This document shows positions 34,702 to 44,358 of a stretch of 64,000 nt of DNA, piece by piece. A program made the position numbers and the translations under genes. The notes beneath the pieces were generated by a model. That model did no database searches. It was not told the DNA's origin and was given only the letters and a program-made list of their open reading frames with translations. Within the stretch, counting starts at the first letter, position 1; the number at the start of each line of letters is the position of its first letter. This DNA is from Agromyces sp. H17E-10 (lineage in GTDB: Bacteria > Actinomycetota > Actinomycetes > Actinomycetales > Microbacteriaceae), in the NCBI RefSeq assembly GCF_022919715.1, contig NZ_CP095042.1:1054001-1118000 (forward strand), given 5' to 3'.

Positions 34702-35166
34702 CTATCCCTCGAGCCCGGTGCTCTCGAGGTGCCGCGCGCCGTGGCTCAGCACCTTGACGACGACGCCGCGGCGTCGCAGTTCGGCGAGCGTGCGCAGCTC
34801 TTCGTCGACGTCGCGACCGAGCGAGTGCACGTTCGCGACGACGAGCACGTCGCCGTCGCGCAGTGTGCCGAAGAAGCGGGCGAGTCGCTGCTCCCACGAC
34901 TCGAGCAGGTTCTCGGGCGCCGGGTAGCGGAAGTCCTCGATCTCGACGCCGAACGCGAGCAGGTCTTCGCGCTGCTCGAGGATGGGCGGCATGTCGTCGC
35001 GCTGGATCACGAGGCCGACGAGGCGCGACCCCTCGGGCCGAGCCATCCACCAGTCGCCGTCGCGCTGCAGCTCGACGAAGCACTCGGGGCACGTGATCGC
35101 GGTGTGCGCATGCATGTGCGTGTGCGTCGACGACGACGCACCCATCGTGGGGTTCTCGTCGCTCAT
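34702..35166 (-). CDS. Resolvase-fold protein lacking the catalytic serine
   Basis: 154 residues. A His-rich leader (STHTHMHAHTAITCPECF, ~12-30) with a CPEC motif precedes a domain that follows the serine-recombinase N-terminal fold: LVGLVIQRDDMPPILEQRED in place of the YxRVSTxxQ strand, then WEQRLARFFGTLRDGDVLVV and ANVHSLGRDVDEELRTLAEL, matching the usual LRPGD..VV.KLDRLGRS..DL. The catalytic Ser is absent and the DR of DRLGR reads HS, although LGR remains. There is no C-terminal DNA-binding domain. Thus an inactive resolvase relative; role unknown. The His/Cys leader could bind metal. It is next to a large surface-protein gene. Confidence 0.65.
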   Translation of the reverse strand: MSDENPTMGASSSTHTHMHAHTAITCPECFVELQRDGDWWMARPEGSRLVGLVIQRDDMPPILEQREDLLAFGVEIEDFRYPAPENLLESWEQRLARFFGTLRDGDVLVVANVHSLGRDVDEELRTLAELRRRGVVVKVLSHGARHLESTGLEG

Positions 35167-35291
35167 CTGATCGCCTCGCTCCTGCCCGTCGGGCCCGGTA
35201 CGGCCCGGTTCGGTCCGGCAATCATCGTACGCGCTCCCACCGACTCCGGGGCCGGCGGCGGCCCTGTCGACGCGGATGCCGCTCGGGGTGC

Positions 35292-38200
35292 TCAGCTCCG
35301 TTTCGATCCCGACCGTCGCGCGCGGTACCGACCGACCACGACCACGCCGGCACCGGCCGCGAGCAGCGCGAGCGCGGCGACCGCGGGCCACAGCGCGGCG
35401 AAGCCCGACGCCGGCAGCGTTCCCGGTCCGGGCGGCTGCGGCCCGGGCGGTGCCGGAGGTGCGGGCGGCTCCGGGGGCTCCGGCGGTTCGGGCGGCGAGT
35501 CCTGCGTGTTCGCGAACGCGCAGACCACGGTCTCGCCGGCCCCGAGCGCGACGAGGGCGCTCGGACCCTCGACCGTCGGCGTCGATGCCGCGCCGGTGCA
35601 CTCGATGCCGTCGAGGGTCCAGCCGTCGGTGGCGAGCTCGGTGACCCGGTAGTCGCCGGGCTCGATCGGTGCGGTCGAGAACGGCTCAGAGGCATCCGCG
35701 AGCGTGAACCCCTGGGTCTCACCGCCGTCGGGCCCCCACTCGAAGCCGAATTCCTGCGGCGAACCGGCGGGCGTCGTCGACTTGTCGACGACGATGACGC
35801 CGCGTTCGGTGTTCGTGTACGTGCAGGTCACGGTCTCACCGGGGTCGAGTTCGATCGAACCGACGAGGCCGTCCGCCGTCGACGTGGTGCCCTCCGCGTC
35901 ACCGTCGACGCACGTGAGGTCGGTCGTGTCGTAGCCGTCCTTCGCGAGCTCCTCCACGGTGTAGCTGCCGGGCACGATGCGGTCGAACGACGCCGAACCG
36001 GTGCCGTCGCTCGTCGTGATCGAGAAGTCGGGCGGCGACTGCCAGTCGCCCGTGAAGTCGAACGCGCCGTCGGCGCCGTCGACCGCCTTCACGATGACGA
36101 TCCGTCCGTAGGCGGAGTTCACCGCGGTGCACTCGCCGACGTCGCCCGGGTTCACCGAGAAGTCGCTGAGGTCGTCGAGCAGGAAGCGCTCACCGCCGTC
36201 GCCGGGCGTGATCATGCAGGTGAGCGATCCCTCGATCCAGTCGGGGTGGTCGGTCTCGACGAACGAGTACCGCACGCCGGGGAAGATCGAGGGCAGCGTG
36301 ATCGTGGCGGTGCCGCCGGCCGTCGTCACCGGAACGGGCACGGGGTCGATGCCGTTGTCGAGGTCGACGAGCACGAACTCGAATTCGTCGTCGCCGCCGA
36401 GCGAGGTCTTCGTGAGGGTGCCGTTGCCCGGAACCGCCTCGTTGATGAAGGTGCAGGCGAGCGACTGCCCGACCGGCGCCGTGAACTGCAGGCCGGCGAC
36501 ACCGGGCTGCTCGTCGGTCACCCCGGTGCAGCTCAACCGGTTCGTCCAGCCCGGTGCGTCGTCCTCGGTGATCGAGTAGCTGCGCCCGGCCACGAGGCCC
36601 GACCAGGTCGCCGTCTCACCCGACTGGCCGACGCCGTTCACGGTCTTCGGATCGGTCTCGCCGTCGGGCAGCGGGTCGATGTGCAGGTCGAACGACCACT
36701 CGAGCTCGGTGCCGATGCCCGTGGCCACCTTCGCGACGCTGATCGAGGAGGGCGCGGCGGTGTTCTCCGCCGTGCACGTCACCGCCTGTCCGGGGAGCGC
36801 CGTGAACTGGTACTCGGGCGCGGCCGGATCGATGTCGGGCATGCCCTGGCAGGTGATCGGGCTTCGCGTCCACCCCGCCTGGGCCGCGCCGGCCTCGCGC
36901 AGCGTGTAGACGGCGCCGGGCACGAGCGCGTCCCAGCTCACGACGGGCGCGGCCTCAGTGGCGGTGCGCCCGACGATCGTGCCGTCGGCGGCGACGAGCT
37001 CGAAGCCGAACGACCAGCCGAGGCCGGGATCCGCGCCCGCGACGGTCTTCTCGAGCGTGAGGGTCGCCGTGTCGGCGCGGTTGGTGAAGAAGCACACGGC
37101 TGCGTCGGCGTCGGCGAGATCGACGACGACTCCCCGGCCGTCGTCGCTGACCGCCCACTCGGCCCCGTTGCAGTCGAGGGCGCTGGGGTCGAACGCCCAC
37201 CCCGACACGTCGTCGGGCTCGGTGATCGTGTACTGGCCGGCCTCGAGCGACAGGAACGAGCGCAGTGCGACGTTCGGCGGCGTCGAGTTGCCGTTGAGCT
37301 GGAAGTCGGTCGGCGCGCCCTCGGGCGGCGTGAAGGTGAAGTCGAACAACTGGTCGTACTCGACCGGCACCGTGCGCTTGATCACCGCGATCGAGCCCGG
37401 GAGGCTGTTCGTGAAGAAGCATCGCACGGTCTCACCGGGCAGCACGCTGAACCCGATGCTGCGCGCCTCGGTGTCGCCCGTGTGGTCGGTGCCGCCGTAG
37501 GTGCACGACAGGTCGGCCAGCCTGGTGGGCGGGGTCTCGGCGTCGGGGTCCTCGCCGACCGTGTAGTCGCCCGGCGGCACGTCGGTGAACACCTGCTCGT
37601 AGAGGGTGCCGTCGCCGTTCGGCACCGCGATGTCGAAGTTCTCACCGCCGGGGAGGTCGCTCGTGAAGTGGTAGGTGCGCCCGTCGATGCCGTGCGCCTC
37701 CTTCGAGATCACGACGGTGCCGAGTTGCGTGTTCGTGAACGTGCACGTGATGTTCTCGCCCGCCTCGGGCGTCACGGTCACCGAGCGGCCGTCGACCTCG
37801 GCGCCGCCCGTGTCGCACGAGATGTCCGGCGGGAGCCACCCCTCGGCCTCGCCCTCGGTGATCGTCACGTCCTCGCCGACGGGCACCGCGAACGAACGCC
37901 GACCGCCGTCGGCGATCGAGACGGGCTGCTGGCCCGTCACGTCGAAGCCGAACTGCTGTTCGGAGCCGTCGGGCAACGTCTGCTTCTCGACGGTGACGAC
38001 GGCCGCGGCGTTCGTGATCAGGCAGTCGGTCGTGTTCTCGGGCGACACGAGGAACGTGTCGGAGGGATCGTCGATGACGAACTGCTGGGGGTCGCCGCCG
38101 CCGAGCGGGATGGCCGTGCAGACGATCGATTGCAACGACCACGGCGGCGGGATCGAGACCTCGTCGAGGTGGTACTGCGAGCTCGAGAGCACGTTCTCGT

Positions 38201-39290
38201 ACGTCTTCGTCTGGCCCGCGACGACCGAGTCCATGATCGTCTCGACCGGCGGCGGTCCCGGGATGACCGCTCCGCCGTCACGTCGCACGGCGAACCCGAA
38301 CTCGTCGCTCGCCACGACACCGGCGGGCACCGTCGCCTTCGTGACCGTGAGGGCACCGCAGTTCGCGAGGCTCATGCGGTCGGGCGCGTGGTCGGCGAAG
38401 TCCTGGATGTTCGCCTGCGGCGAGTTGCCGGTGCGCGTGAACATCTCCGAGACCGAGAAGGTGCTGCACTGCGTCGGGGCGAAGATGCCCGCGGTGTTGA
38501 GATCGATGGCGAACTCGCCGAACGTGTCCAGGAACTGGTTCGTCAGCGGCGGCCCCTCCTGTCGCACGCCCGTCGCCCAGGCGAAGTCGGCGGTGCCCGG
38601 CTGGGCCTGCCACGTGCCGGCGCCGAGTTCGTTCGCGCACGCGTCGCCCGCGGTCGGCACCCACCGCAGGATCCGGGCGGTCGTGCCCGAGGAGGCGTAG
38701 TCGAACTCGAGCAGCACGTCGTTGCACCGACCCGCGCCCGGCCCTTCGAGGTGCTGGTAGATGCTGACCTCGCCGTTGCCGACGTAGCGCGTCCAGTACC
38801 CGTAGAGGATCGCGTGCCGCACCCCGGCGGCGTCGGTCACGACCTCGAGCCCGTAGCCCGTCGAGCACAGGTCGCCCTTCTCGTTCGGCTTGGCCGTGCC
38901 GGGCACCCACGGGTTGGTGTTGGGGCCCTGGCTGGGCGGCGCACCCGTCGGCTCCGCGCCGACGGCGCAGGCGGCGGACGCCGAGTTGTTGTCCCAGTCG
39001 AACGCGCCCTGGATCACACCCGTGGACTGCAGCCCCTGCGTCGTCGTGTACGGCCCGGTCGGGGTGAAGGTGAAGCTGCTGTCGGGCTGCACGTTCGAGA
39101 TGAAGTCGCCCCAGTTGAACGTCGAGGGGGGTGAGCCCGGCGTCGTCGTCGTTCCGTCGATGATCATGCCGGTCGTGAGCCCCGACGGCTGCAGCGTCGC
39201 CGCAGAAGCGGGAGCGGTGCCGGCGAACGGCACGAGCAGTGCGGCCAGCAACGCGCCCGCGAGCGCGGCGGCCCCGATGCGCGCACTCAT
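35292..39290 (-). CDS. Large repeat surface protein with LPASG-type sorting signal
   Basis: 1332 residues. Sec signal peptide (MSARIGAAALAGALLAALLV, cleaved near APASA). Residues ~35-345 are a unique adhesion-like N-domain. Nine ~90-residue DUF5979/prealbumin-like repeats follow to ~1270, each ending in a strand such as CTFTNT, CFFTNS or CTYTNT with a second Cys ~35-45 residues earlier, suggesting one disulfide per repeat. The tail has a PPEPPEPPEPPAPPAPPGPQ linker, LPASG (1292-1296), a membrane helix and a basic end, the order of sortase substrates. An alternative GTG at 39314 would add eight residues. No sortase gene is in the window. Probable cell-wall stalk. Confidence 0.85.
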   Translation of the reverse strand: MSARIGAAALAGALLAALLVPFAGTAPASAATLQPSGLTTGMIIDGTTTTPGSPPSTFNWGDFISNVQPDSSFTFTPTGPYTTTQGLQSTGVIQGAFDWDNNSASAACAVGAEPTGAPPSQGPNTNPWVPGTAKPNEKGDLCSTGYGLEVVTDAAGVRHAILYGYWTRYVGNGEVSIYQHLEGPGAGRCNDVLLEFDYASSGTTARILRWVPTAGDACANELGAGTWQAQPGTADFAWATGVRQEGPPLTNQFLDTFGEFAIDLNTAGIFAPTQCSTFSVSEMFTRTGNSPQANIQDFADHAPDRMSLANCGALTVTKATVPAGVVASDEFGFAVRRDGGAVIPGPPPVETIMDSVVAGQTKTYENVLSSSQYHLDEVSIPPPWSLQSIVCTAIPLGGGDPQQFVIDDPSDTFLVSPENTTDCLITNAAAVVTVEKQTLPDGSEQQFGFDVTGQQPVSIADGGRRSFAVPVGEDVTITEGEAEGWLPPDISCDTGGAEVDGRSVTVTPEAGENITCTFTNTQLGTVVISKEAHGIDGRTYHFTSDLPGGENFDIAVPNGDGTLYEQVFTDVPPGDYTVGEDPDAETPPTRLADLSCTYGGTDHTGDTEARSIGFSVLPGETVRCFFTNSLPGSIAVIKRTVPVEYDQLFDFTFTPPEGAPTDFQLNGNSTPPNVALRSFLSLEAGQYTITEPDDVSGWAFDPSALDCNGAEWAVSDDGRGVVVDLADADAAVCFFTNRADTATLTLEKTVAGADPGLGWSFGFELVAADGTIVGRTATEAAPVVSWDALVPGAVYTLREAGAAQAGWTRSPITCQGMPDIDPAAPEYQFTALPGQAVTCTAENTAAPSSISVAKVATGIGTELEWSFDLHIDPLPDGETDPKTVNGVGQSGETATWSGLVAGRSYSITEDDAPGWTNRLSCTGVTDEQPGVAGLQFTAPVGQSLACTFINEAVPGNGTLTKTSLGGDDEFEFVLVDLDNGIDPVPVPVTTAGGTATITLPSIFPGVRYSFVETDHPDWIEGSLTCMITPGDGGERFLLDDLSDFSVNPGDVGECTAVNSAYGRIVIVKAVDGADGAFDFTGDWQSPPDFSITTSDGTGSASFDRIVPGSYTVEELAKDGYDTTDLTCVDGDAEGTTSTADGLVGSIELDPGETVTCTYTNTERGVIVVDKSTTPAGSPQEFGFEWGPDGGETQGFTLADASEPFSTAPIEPGDYRVTELATDGWTLDGIECTGAASTPTVEGPSALVALGAGETVVCAFANTQDSPPEPPEPPEPPAPPAPPGPQPPGPGTLPASGFAALWPAVAALALLAAGAGVVVVGRYRARRSGSKRS

Positions 39291-39401
39291 CCACCGCGAC
39301 CGTACCCTGGTCACGCGCCTCGAACCGCCCGATCCCCCCGGGGTGCGCACCGTTTCACCGTAGCGAATCCTCGCGCCGGGCGACACCCCCGCTCGTCGCG
39401 G

Positions 39402-40211
39402 TCAGCCCGTCGCGCCGAGGAAATCGACCGCCGCCTGCCGGAACACCCTCGACCCGGGGGTGTTGAAGTGGTGCCGCCCCGGCACCTCGACGAACGTCCC
39501 CCGCGGCGTCGCGGCGGCGAGGCTGCGCGACTGCTCGACGATCGCGTCGTCGGTGCCGGTCGCGAACAGCACCTCCTGGCGCGGCGGGTCGGCCGGATCG
39601 GGGTCGGCGTCGCCCAGCCGCATCCCCTCGGCGAGCGCGATCAGCGCGCGCAGGTCGTTGCCGTGCACCCGCTCGGCGAGGGTGACGTAGTTGCGCGTCA
39701 CCTGGTCGTCGACGGGCGTGCCGTGGTCGGCGTACGCGCGCGCCTGGTCGATCTGCAGGCGTGCGAGCGGCCGCCCGTCGGGGATGCCGCCGAGCACCGC
39801 ACGCGAGACGTGCTCGGGCGCCTGCACCGCGAGCTGCCAGCCCACGCGGCCGCCGAGCGAGTACCCGAGGTAGCGCACGCCGTCGAGCAGGTAGGTGTCG
39901 AGCACGGTCACGAGGTCTTCGACGAACGCCGACATGCGGTAGGCGGATGCCTCGTGCGGAGTGCCGCTCGCTCCGTGCCCGCGCTGGTCGACGCCGACGA
40001 CCCGGAACCCGGCCGCGACGAGGTCTCGCACCATGCCCGTGTCGACCCAGTTGTCCTTGCAGCTCGACGCGAACCCGTGCACGCACAGCACGGTCGGCGC
40101 GTCGTCGTCGCCCCACACGTACGTCGCGATGCGGACGCCGTCGGGCGCCATCACGTACTGGGGCGACGGCATCATGGTTCGCGGCGGCAGCGAGGCATCC
40201 ATGTCAGCCAT
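39402..40211 (-). CDS. Alpha/beta hydrolase
   Basis: 269 residues with the alpha/beta-hydrolase fold: HGF oxyanion loop in VLCVHGFASS, GVDQRGHGASG, the nucleophile Ser in YLGYSLGGRVGW, an acid in the TGTDDAIV segment and the His in RHHFNTPG near the C-terminus. No signal peptide. It is the last gene in the minus-strand sulfatase operon, 42 bp after a sulfatase gene. It may act on the alcohol or ester left after sulfate removal, but the operon link rests on position only. Confidence 0.85.
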   Translation of the reverse strand: MADMDASLPPRTMMPSPQYVMAPDGVRIATYVWGDDDAPTVLCVHGFASSCKDNWVDTGMVRDLVAAGFRVVGVDQRGHGASGTPHEASAYRMSAFVEDLVTVLDTYLLDGVRYLGYSLGGRVGWQLAVQAPEHVSRAVLGGIPDGRPLARLQIDQARAYADHGTPVDDQVTRNYVTLAERVHGNDLRALIALAEGMRLGDADPDPADPPRQEVLFATGTDDAIVEQSRSLAAATPRGTFVEVPGRHHFNTPGSRVFRQAAVDFLGATG

Positions 40212-40253
40212 TCTGCCGCGCCGCCGGCCGCCGTCGGAGCCGCGGGCGCGCCG

Positions 40254-41702
40254 TCAGGCCGCCGCGACCCGGGCCGGGCGCTGCTGAGACGGATGCGGCT
40301 CGTCGAGCAGTTCGGCCTGCAACTCCCACAGCACGACCTCGAGCTCGTCCCTGATCTCGCGATACGCCGGGTCGAGGTAGACGTTGTGCAACTCGTCGGG
40401 GTCGGCCTCGAGGTCGTACAGCTCCCACTCCGGCGGGTAGCTGTGCGGTGACGAACCCGGCAGCCCGAGCCCGTCGTTGTAGAAGTAGATCAGCTTGTAC
40501 CGGTCGGTGCGCACTCCGTAGTGGGCGAACGCGTGGTGGTTGACGTCGTCGTTCTCCCAATAGCGGTAGTACATCGCGCTGCGGGTGGGCCGGTCGGGCT
40601 CGTCGGTCAGCTGGGGCCAGAGGCTCGTGCCCTGCATCCTCGGGTGGGCGTCGATGCCGGCGGCGGCGAGGATGGTCTGGGCGAAGTCGACGTTCGTGAC
40701 GATCTGCTCGAGCGGTGCCTCCCGATGCGGGATCCGCGACGGGCAGCTCACGAGGAGCGGCATCCGCAGCGACTCGTCGTACATGAAGCGCTTGTCGAAC
40801 CAGCCGTGGTCGCCGAGGAAGAAGCCCTGGTCGGACGTGTACATGAGCAGCGTGTCGTCGAACACGTCGCGTTCGCGCAACCAGTCGATCACCCGGCCGA
40901 CGTTGTCGTCGACGGATGCGACGCACGCGAGGTAGTCCTCCATGTAGCGCTGGTACTTCCAGAGCGCGGCTTGCTCGTAGGTGAGGCCCTCGGGCGGCGG
41001 CGACTTGAGGTCGGTGAGGGTGAGGTGGTCGGCGATGCGCATCGCCGCCCGGTGCGCCGCCGAGCCTCGCGTCGCGTAATCGTCGGCGAAGGTCGCGGGT
41101 ACCGGGATCGGGTCGGCGTACATGCCCCGGTGCCGTTCGTCGGGCTCCCACGGCCGGTGCGGCGCCTTGTGATGGATGAGCAGGCACCACGGTTCGTCGC
41201 CATCGAGCGAGTCGAGCCACGCGAGCGAGAGGTCGGTGATGACGTCCGTCGCGTACCCGGGCACGACCTCGACGCCGTCGGCGGTGAGGATCTGGGGGTC
41301 GAAGTACTCGCCCTGGTCGCGTAGCACCGCCCAGTGGTCGAAGCCCTGCGGGTCGTGGCCCGGCCCCTCTCCCATGTGCCACTTGCCGACGATCGCCGTG
41401 CGGTAGCCGGCCTCGCGCAGCTGCGAGACGAAGGTCGGCTGACTCGCATCGATCGGCGTCTCGAGCGTCGTCACGCCGTTGACGTGGCTGTACGTGCCGG
41501 TGAGGATCGAGGCCCGGCTCGGCGTGCACAGGGCGTTCGTGCAGAAGCAGTTGTCGAGCCGCACACCGGCGTCGGCGATCTCGTCGATGCGGGGGGTGCG
41601 GTTCACGACCGATCCGTACGCGCCGATCGCGTGCGCGGCATGGTCGTCGGTCAGGATGATCACGACGTTCGGTCGGGACTGGGTGGCGTTCATCTTCCTC
41701 AT
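40254..41702 (-). CDS. Cys-type sulfatase, N-acetylglucosamine-6-sulfatase-like
   Basis: 482 residues. The metal pair DD lies at 19-20 (IILTDDHAAHAIGAYG) and the formylglycine site is C59 in LCTPSRASILTG (CxPxR). The sequence then follows mucin-desulfating/GlcNAc-6-sulfatase enzymes (family S1_11 type): GKWHMGEG, DPQGFDHWAVLRDQGEYFDP. DQGFFLGDHGWFDKRFMYDE completes the metal site. No signal peptide is visible, so it is probably cytoplasmic, which is uncommon for this group. The ATG at 41702 has a GAGGG site; ATG 41693 is also in frame. It needs a formylglycine-generating enzyme, which is not certain in this window. Confidence 0.88.
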   Translation of the reverse strand: MRKMNATQSRPNVVIILTDDHAAHAIGAYGSVVNRTPRIDEIADAGVRLDNCFCTNALCTPSRASILTGTYSHVNGVTTLETPIDASQPTFVSQLREAGYRTAIVGKWHMGEGPGHDPQGFDHWAVLRDQGEYFDPQILTADGVEVVPGYATDVITDLSLAWLDSLDGDEPWCLLIHHKAPHRPWEPDERHRGMYADPIPVPATFADDYATRGSAAHRAAMRIADHLTLTDLKSPPPEGLTYEQAALWKYQRYMEDYLACVASVDDNVGRVIDWLRERDVFDDTLLMYTSDQGFFLGDHGWFDKRFMYDESLRMPLLVSCPSRIPHREAPLEQIVTNVDFAQTILAAAGIDAHPRMQGTSLWPQLTDEPDRPTRSAMYYRYWENDDVNHHAFAHYGVRTDRYKLIYFYNDGLGLPGSSPHSYPPEWELYDLEADPDELHNVYLDPAYREIRDELEVVLWELQAELLDEPHPSQQRPARVAAA

Positions 41703-41809
41703 TCGGTGTCGCCCGTCGCCCTCGAGCGGGTCGAAGCGGGCCGAGTGCGGTCGGGCCGGGTCCCCGGCGTCGCGGAACAGGCGGTGCGACGCCGGGGCGC
41801 GGCGGTCGG

Positions 41810-43312
41810 TCAGGTGGCGGACTCCTCGTAGGCGCGGTCGTCGAACCCGCTGAACGACGGGTCGTACTCCACACCTCCGACCGGGTACATGGCCGTCATC
41901 CAGTGGTAGAACTTGTCGCCGCGCTCGCGCAGCAGCTCGTACAGTCGCGCGAGCATGGCGTCGCGCACGGGCGCCGAACCCGGTACCGCGTAGAGGTTCT
42001 GCAGCTCGTGCGGATCGAGCTCGAGATCGTACAGCTCGTTGACCGAGTCGGGGTTGACGACGAGCTTGTACCGGTCGGTGCGGAGCATGCGCTGCGGGTA
42101 CGGGAAGTGGTGTCCGTGGAACTCGCAGACGAGGTCGTCGGCCCACTCGGGCGACTCCCCCGCGACGAGCGGGACGAGGCTGCGCGAGTCGACCGCGTTC
42201 GACGGATCGAGGCCGGCGAGGTCGAGGAACGTCGCTGTGCAATCGAGCAGACTCACGAACTCGTCGCGCTCCTGACCCTCGGGCGCCCCCGGGATGCGCA
42301 CGATCCCGGGCGTCCGGTAGATGTCCTCGTACATCGCCGGGCCCTTGTCGTGCAGGCGATGCGCACCTGTGAACTCGCCGTGGTCGCAACTGAAGAACAC
42401 CGCGGTGTCGTCGACGAGCCCGAGACGGTCGAGCGCCTCGAGCACCCGTCCGATCTGCGAGTCGATGAGGGCGACGTAGCCCCACGAGATCGCGATGAGC
42501 TTGCGGCTCGTCTCGGGCGCCAGCGAGTCGTACGACCAGTGCGCGCTGTAGTTGCGCTGCACCGGGGGCTTGCCGTCGAAGGTCTCGGCCACCGAGTGCG
42601 GCAGTTCGACCTCGTCGGGATCGAACATGTCGTAGTACTCGCTCGGCACGACGTACGGCAGGTGCGGCCCGAAGAAGTGCAACGCGAGGTAGAACGGCCG
42701 CGCCCCCGACCGGTAGTCGTCGGCGTACCGCTCCAGCATCTCGATCGTGCGCGTCGCGAGGTAGTGCTCGAACGTCGCCTCGACCGGCTGGTGCAGCCGG
42801 GCGGCGAGCAGGTTGCCCGGCCCGCCGTTCGGCAGCACCCCTCGGATCTGGTCGCTGATCTCGTAGTGCGGCAGGCCGCGCTCGTCGAGGTACGCGAGGT
42901 AGTCCTCGTGGTCGATCGCGTTGTGCCATCCGTCGAAGTGCGGGCCGTCGAAGCCGAAGTCGGCGGCGGTGCGCTCGGTTCCCGCATGCCACTTGCCGAT
43001 CAGTCCGCAGTTGTACCCGGCCGCCCGCAGGTCGGTCGTGAACGCGTAGTGGTCGGCGGGCAGGTCTTCGATGTAACCGACGTTGCGCTCGTTGTTGGCG
43101 AGCAGCTTGTGGCGGAACGGTGCCTGACCGGTGAGCAGGCTCGCCCGGGCGGGGGTGCAGATCGCCGTCGGCGTGTACCACCGGTCGAACCGCGTGCCCG
43201 TGCGGGCGAGCTCGTCGAGCGCCGGCGTCGACGCCGTCGGGTTGCCGTAGGCACCGAGGCTGTCCACCCGATGCTGGTCGGTCATGAGGAACAGGATGTT
43301 GCGACCGGTCAC
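41810..43312 (-). CDS. Cys-type sulfatase
   Basis: 500 residues. ILFLMTDQHRVDSLGAYGNP gives the metal-binding Asp, C52 in ICTPARASLLTG is the formylglycine site, and GLIGKWHAGTERTAADFGFD is the second motif. FFSCDHGEFTGAHRLHDKGP supplies the other Asp/His ligands. Like its neighbour it has no signal peptide. The start lies one base after the stop of the binding-protein gene, so translation is closely linked. The substrate is a sulfate ester, perhaps another position of the same glycan or a different organosulfate. Confidence 0.9.
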   Translation of the reverse strand: MTGRNILFLMTDQHRVDSLGAYGNPTASTPALDELARTGTRFDRWYTPTAICTPARASLLTGQAPFRHKLLANNERNVGYIEDLPADHYAFTTDLRAAGYNCGLIGKWHAGTERTAADFGFDGPHFDGWHNAIDHEDYLAYLDERGLPHYEISDQIRGVLPNGGPGNLLAARLHQPVEATFEHYLATRTIEMLERYADDYRSGARPFYLALHFFGPHLPYVVPSEYYDMFDPDEVELPHSVAETFDGKPPVQRNYSAHWSYDSLAPETSRKLIAISWGYVALIDSQIGRVLEALDRLGLVDDTAVFFSCDHGEFTGAHRLHDKGPAMYEDIYRTPGIVRIPGAPEGQERDEFVSLLDCTATFLDLAGLDPSNAVDSRSLVPLVAGESPEWADDLVCEFHGHHFPYPQRMLRTDRYKLVVNPDSVNELYDLELDPHELQNLYAVPGSAPVRDAMLARLYELLRERGDKFYHWMTAMYPVGGVEYDPSFSGFDDRAYEESAT

Positions 43313-43313
43313 G

Positions 43314-44330
43314 TCACTGCCCGGCCGCGACGAACTCGTCGCCGAGGTAGTAGGTGTTCGCGTCGGTCGCGGTGTCGAGCTTGCCCGCCTCGACGAAGTA
43401 CTCGTTGAGGCCGGTGAGCCAGGTCGCGACCGTGCCGTCCTCGGTGAGCGCGTCGAGTTCGCCGGCCGACATGTACTTCGCGTACTGCGCGTCGGTCGCG
43501 AATGCCTCGGGGTCGGCCTTCAGCATGTCGGCGGTGAGCTGCACCGTCTCGTCGAGGTGCTCGGCACGGAAGTCCATCGCCTCGCGCAGCACGCCGAGCA
43601 CGGCGGTCGTCGCCTCGGGGTGCTGTTCGCTGAACGCCGGGCTCACGACGAACGCGCTCGGGAAGGCGACCTCGTCGGAGAAGTCCTCGTTCTCGGCGAG
43701 GATCTCGAGGTCGGGGACCTGCTGCTCGATCGTGCCGATGAGCGGGTACCAGATGCCCGCCGCGTCGACCTGTCCGGAGGCGAACGCCGACACGACGGTC
43801 GCCGGGTCCATCACGACCTTCTCGATGTCGTCGGTCGTCATGTCGGCCGACTTCAGCGCCATCGTCAGGATCATGTCGCCCGACGTGCCCTCGGGCACGG
43901 CGACCTTCTTGCCCTTCAGGTCCTCGATCGAGGTGATGCCGGGCTGCGCGATGACGCGGTCGGCATTGCCGAGGCTGTTGATCGCGGCGACCTGCGCCTG
44001 GCCCGAGGCCGGCAGCCACATCGCACCGGGGCCGATGTACCCGAAGTCGAGGTCGTTCGTGCCGAGCGCCTGGATCTGCAGCGGGCCGTTGGTGAACACC
44101 GGGGTCTCGACCTCGAGCCCGGCGTCCTCCCACAGCCCTTGGTCGTCGGCGATCGCGAGCAGGCTCGCGCCATTGAAGTCGGCGATGTACCCGAACCGCA
44201 CCTTCGGCATCTCGGCGTCGCCGCCCGACGAGCCGTTGGCGGCGGGGGTGGCGCATCCGGCGAGGGCGAGGGCGGTGAGAGCTGCGGCGGCCGCGGCGGC
44301 GATGCCGCGGATCTGAGCTGAGCGTGTCAT
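43314..44330 (-). CDS. ABC transporter substrate-binding lipoprotein, SsuA/TauA-type
   Basis: 338 residues. Lipoprotein signal peptide with lipobox LAGC (LTALALAGCATPA). The mature part is an NMT1/THI5-like or nitrate/sulfonate/taurine binding protein: KVRFGYIADFNGASLLAIAD, GLWEDAGLEVETPVF, GYIGPGAMWLPASG, and LKGKKVAVPEGTSGDMIL. It precedes two sulfatases and follows an SsuB/SsuC-like pair, so the likely ligand is a sulfonate or sulfate ester. Start MTRSAQIRG with AAGGAAG upstream. Confidence 0.9.
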   Translation of the reverse strand: MTRSAQIRGIAAAAAAALTALALAGCATPAANGSSGGDAEMPKVRFGYIADFNGASLLAIADDQGLWEDAGLEVETPVFTNGPLQIQALGTNDLDFGYIGPGAMWLPASGQAQVAAINSLGNADRVIAQPGITSIEDLKGKKVAVPEGTSGDMILTMALKSADMTTDDIEKVVMDPATVVSAFASGQVDAAGIWYPLIGTIEQQVPDLEILAENEDFSDEVAFPSAFVVSPAFSEQHPEATTAVLGVLREAMDFRAEHLDETVQLTADMLKADPEAFATDAQYAKYMSAGELDALTEDGTVATWLTGLNEYFVEAGKLDTATDANTYYLGDEFVAAGQ

Positions 44331-44358
44331 GGGTTTCTTCCTTGGGGGGATCGTGCTG

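Noticed and set aside
34702..35166. Active site-specific recombinase or mobile element remnant
   Set aside because: Catalytic residues are missing, there is no DNA-binding domain, and no inverted repeats or transposon genes flank it.
36246..39134. A 962-codon open frame opposite the repeat surface protein
   Set aside because: Composition is typical of antisense frames and the other strand has a signal peptide, nine repeats and a sorting signal.
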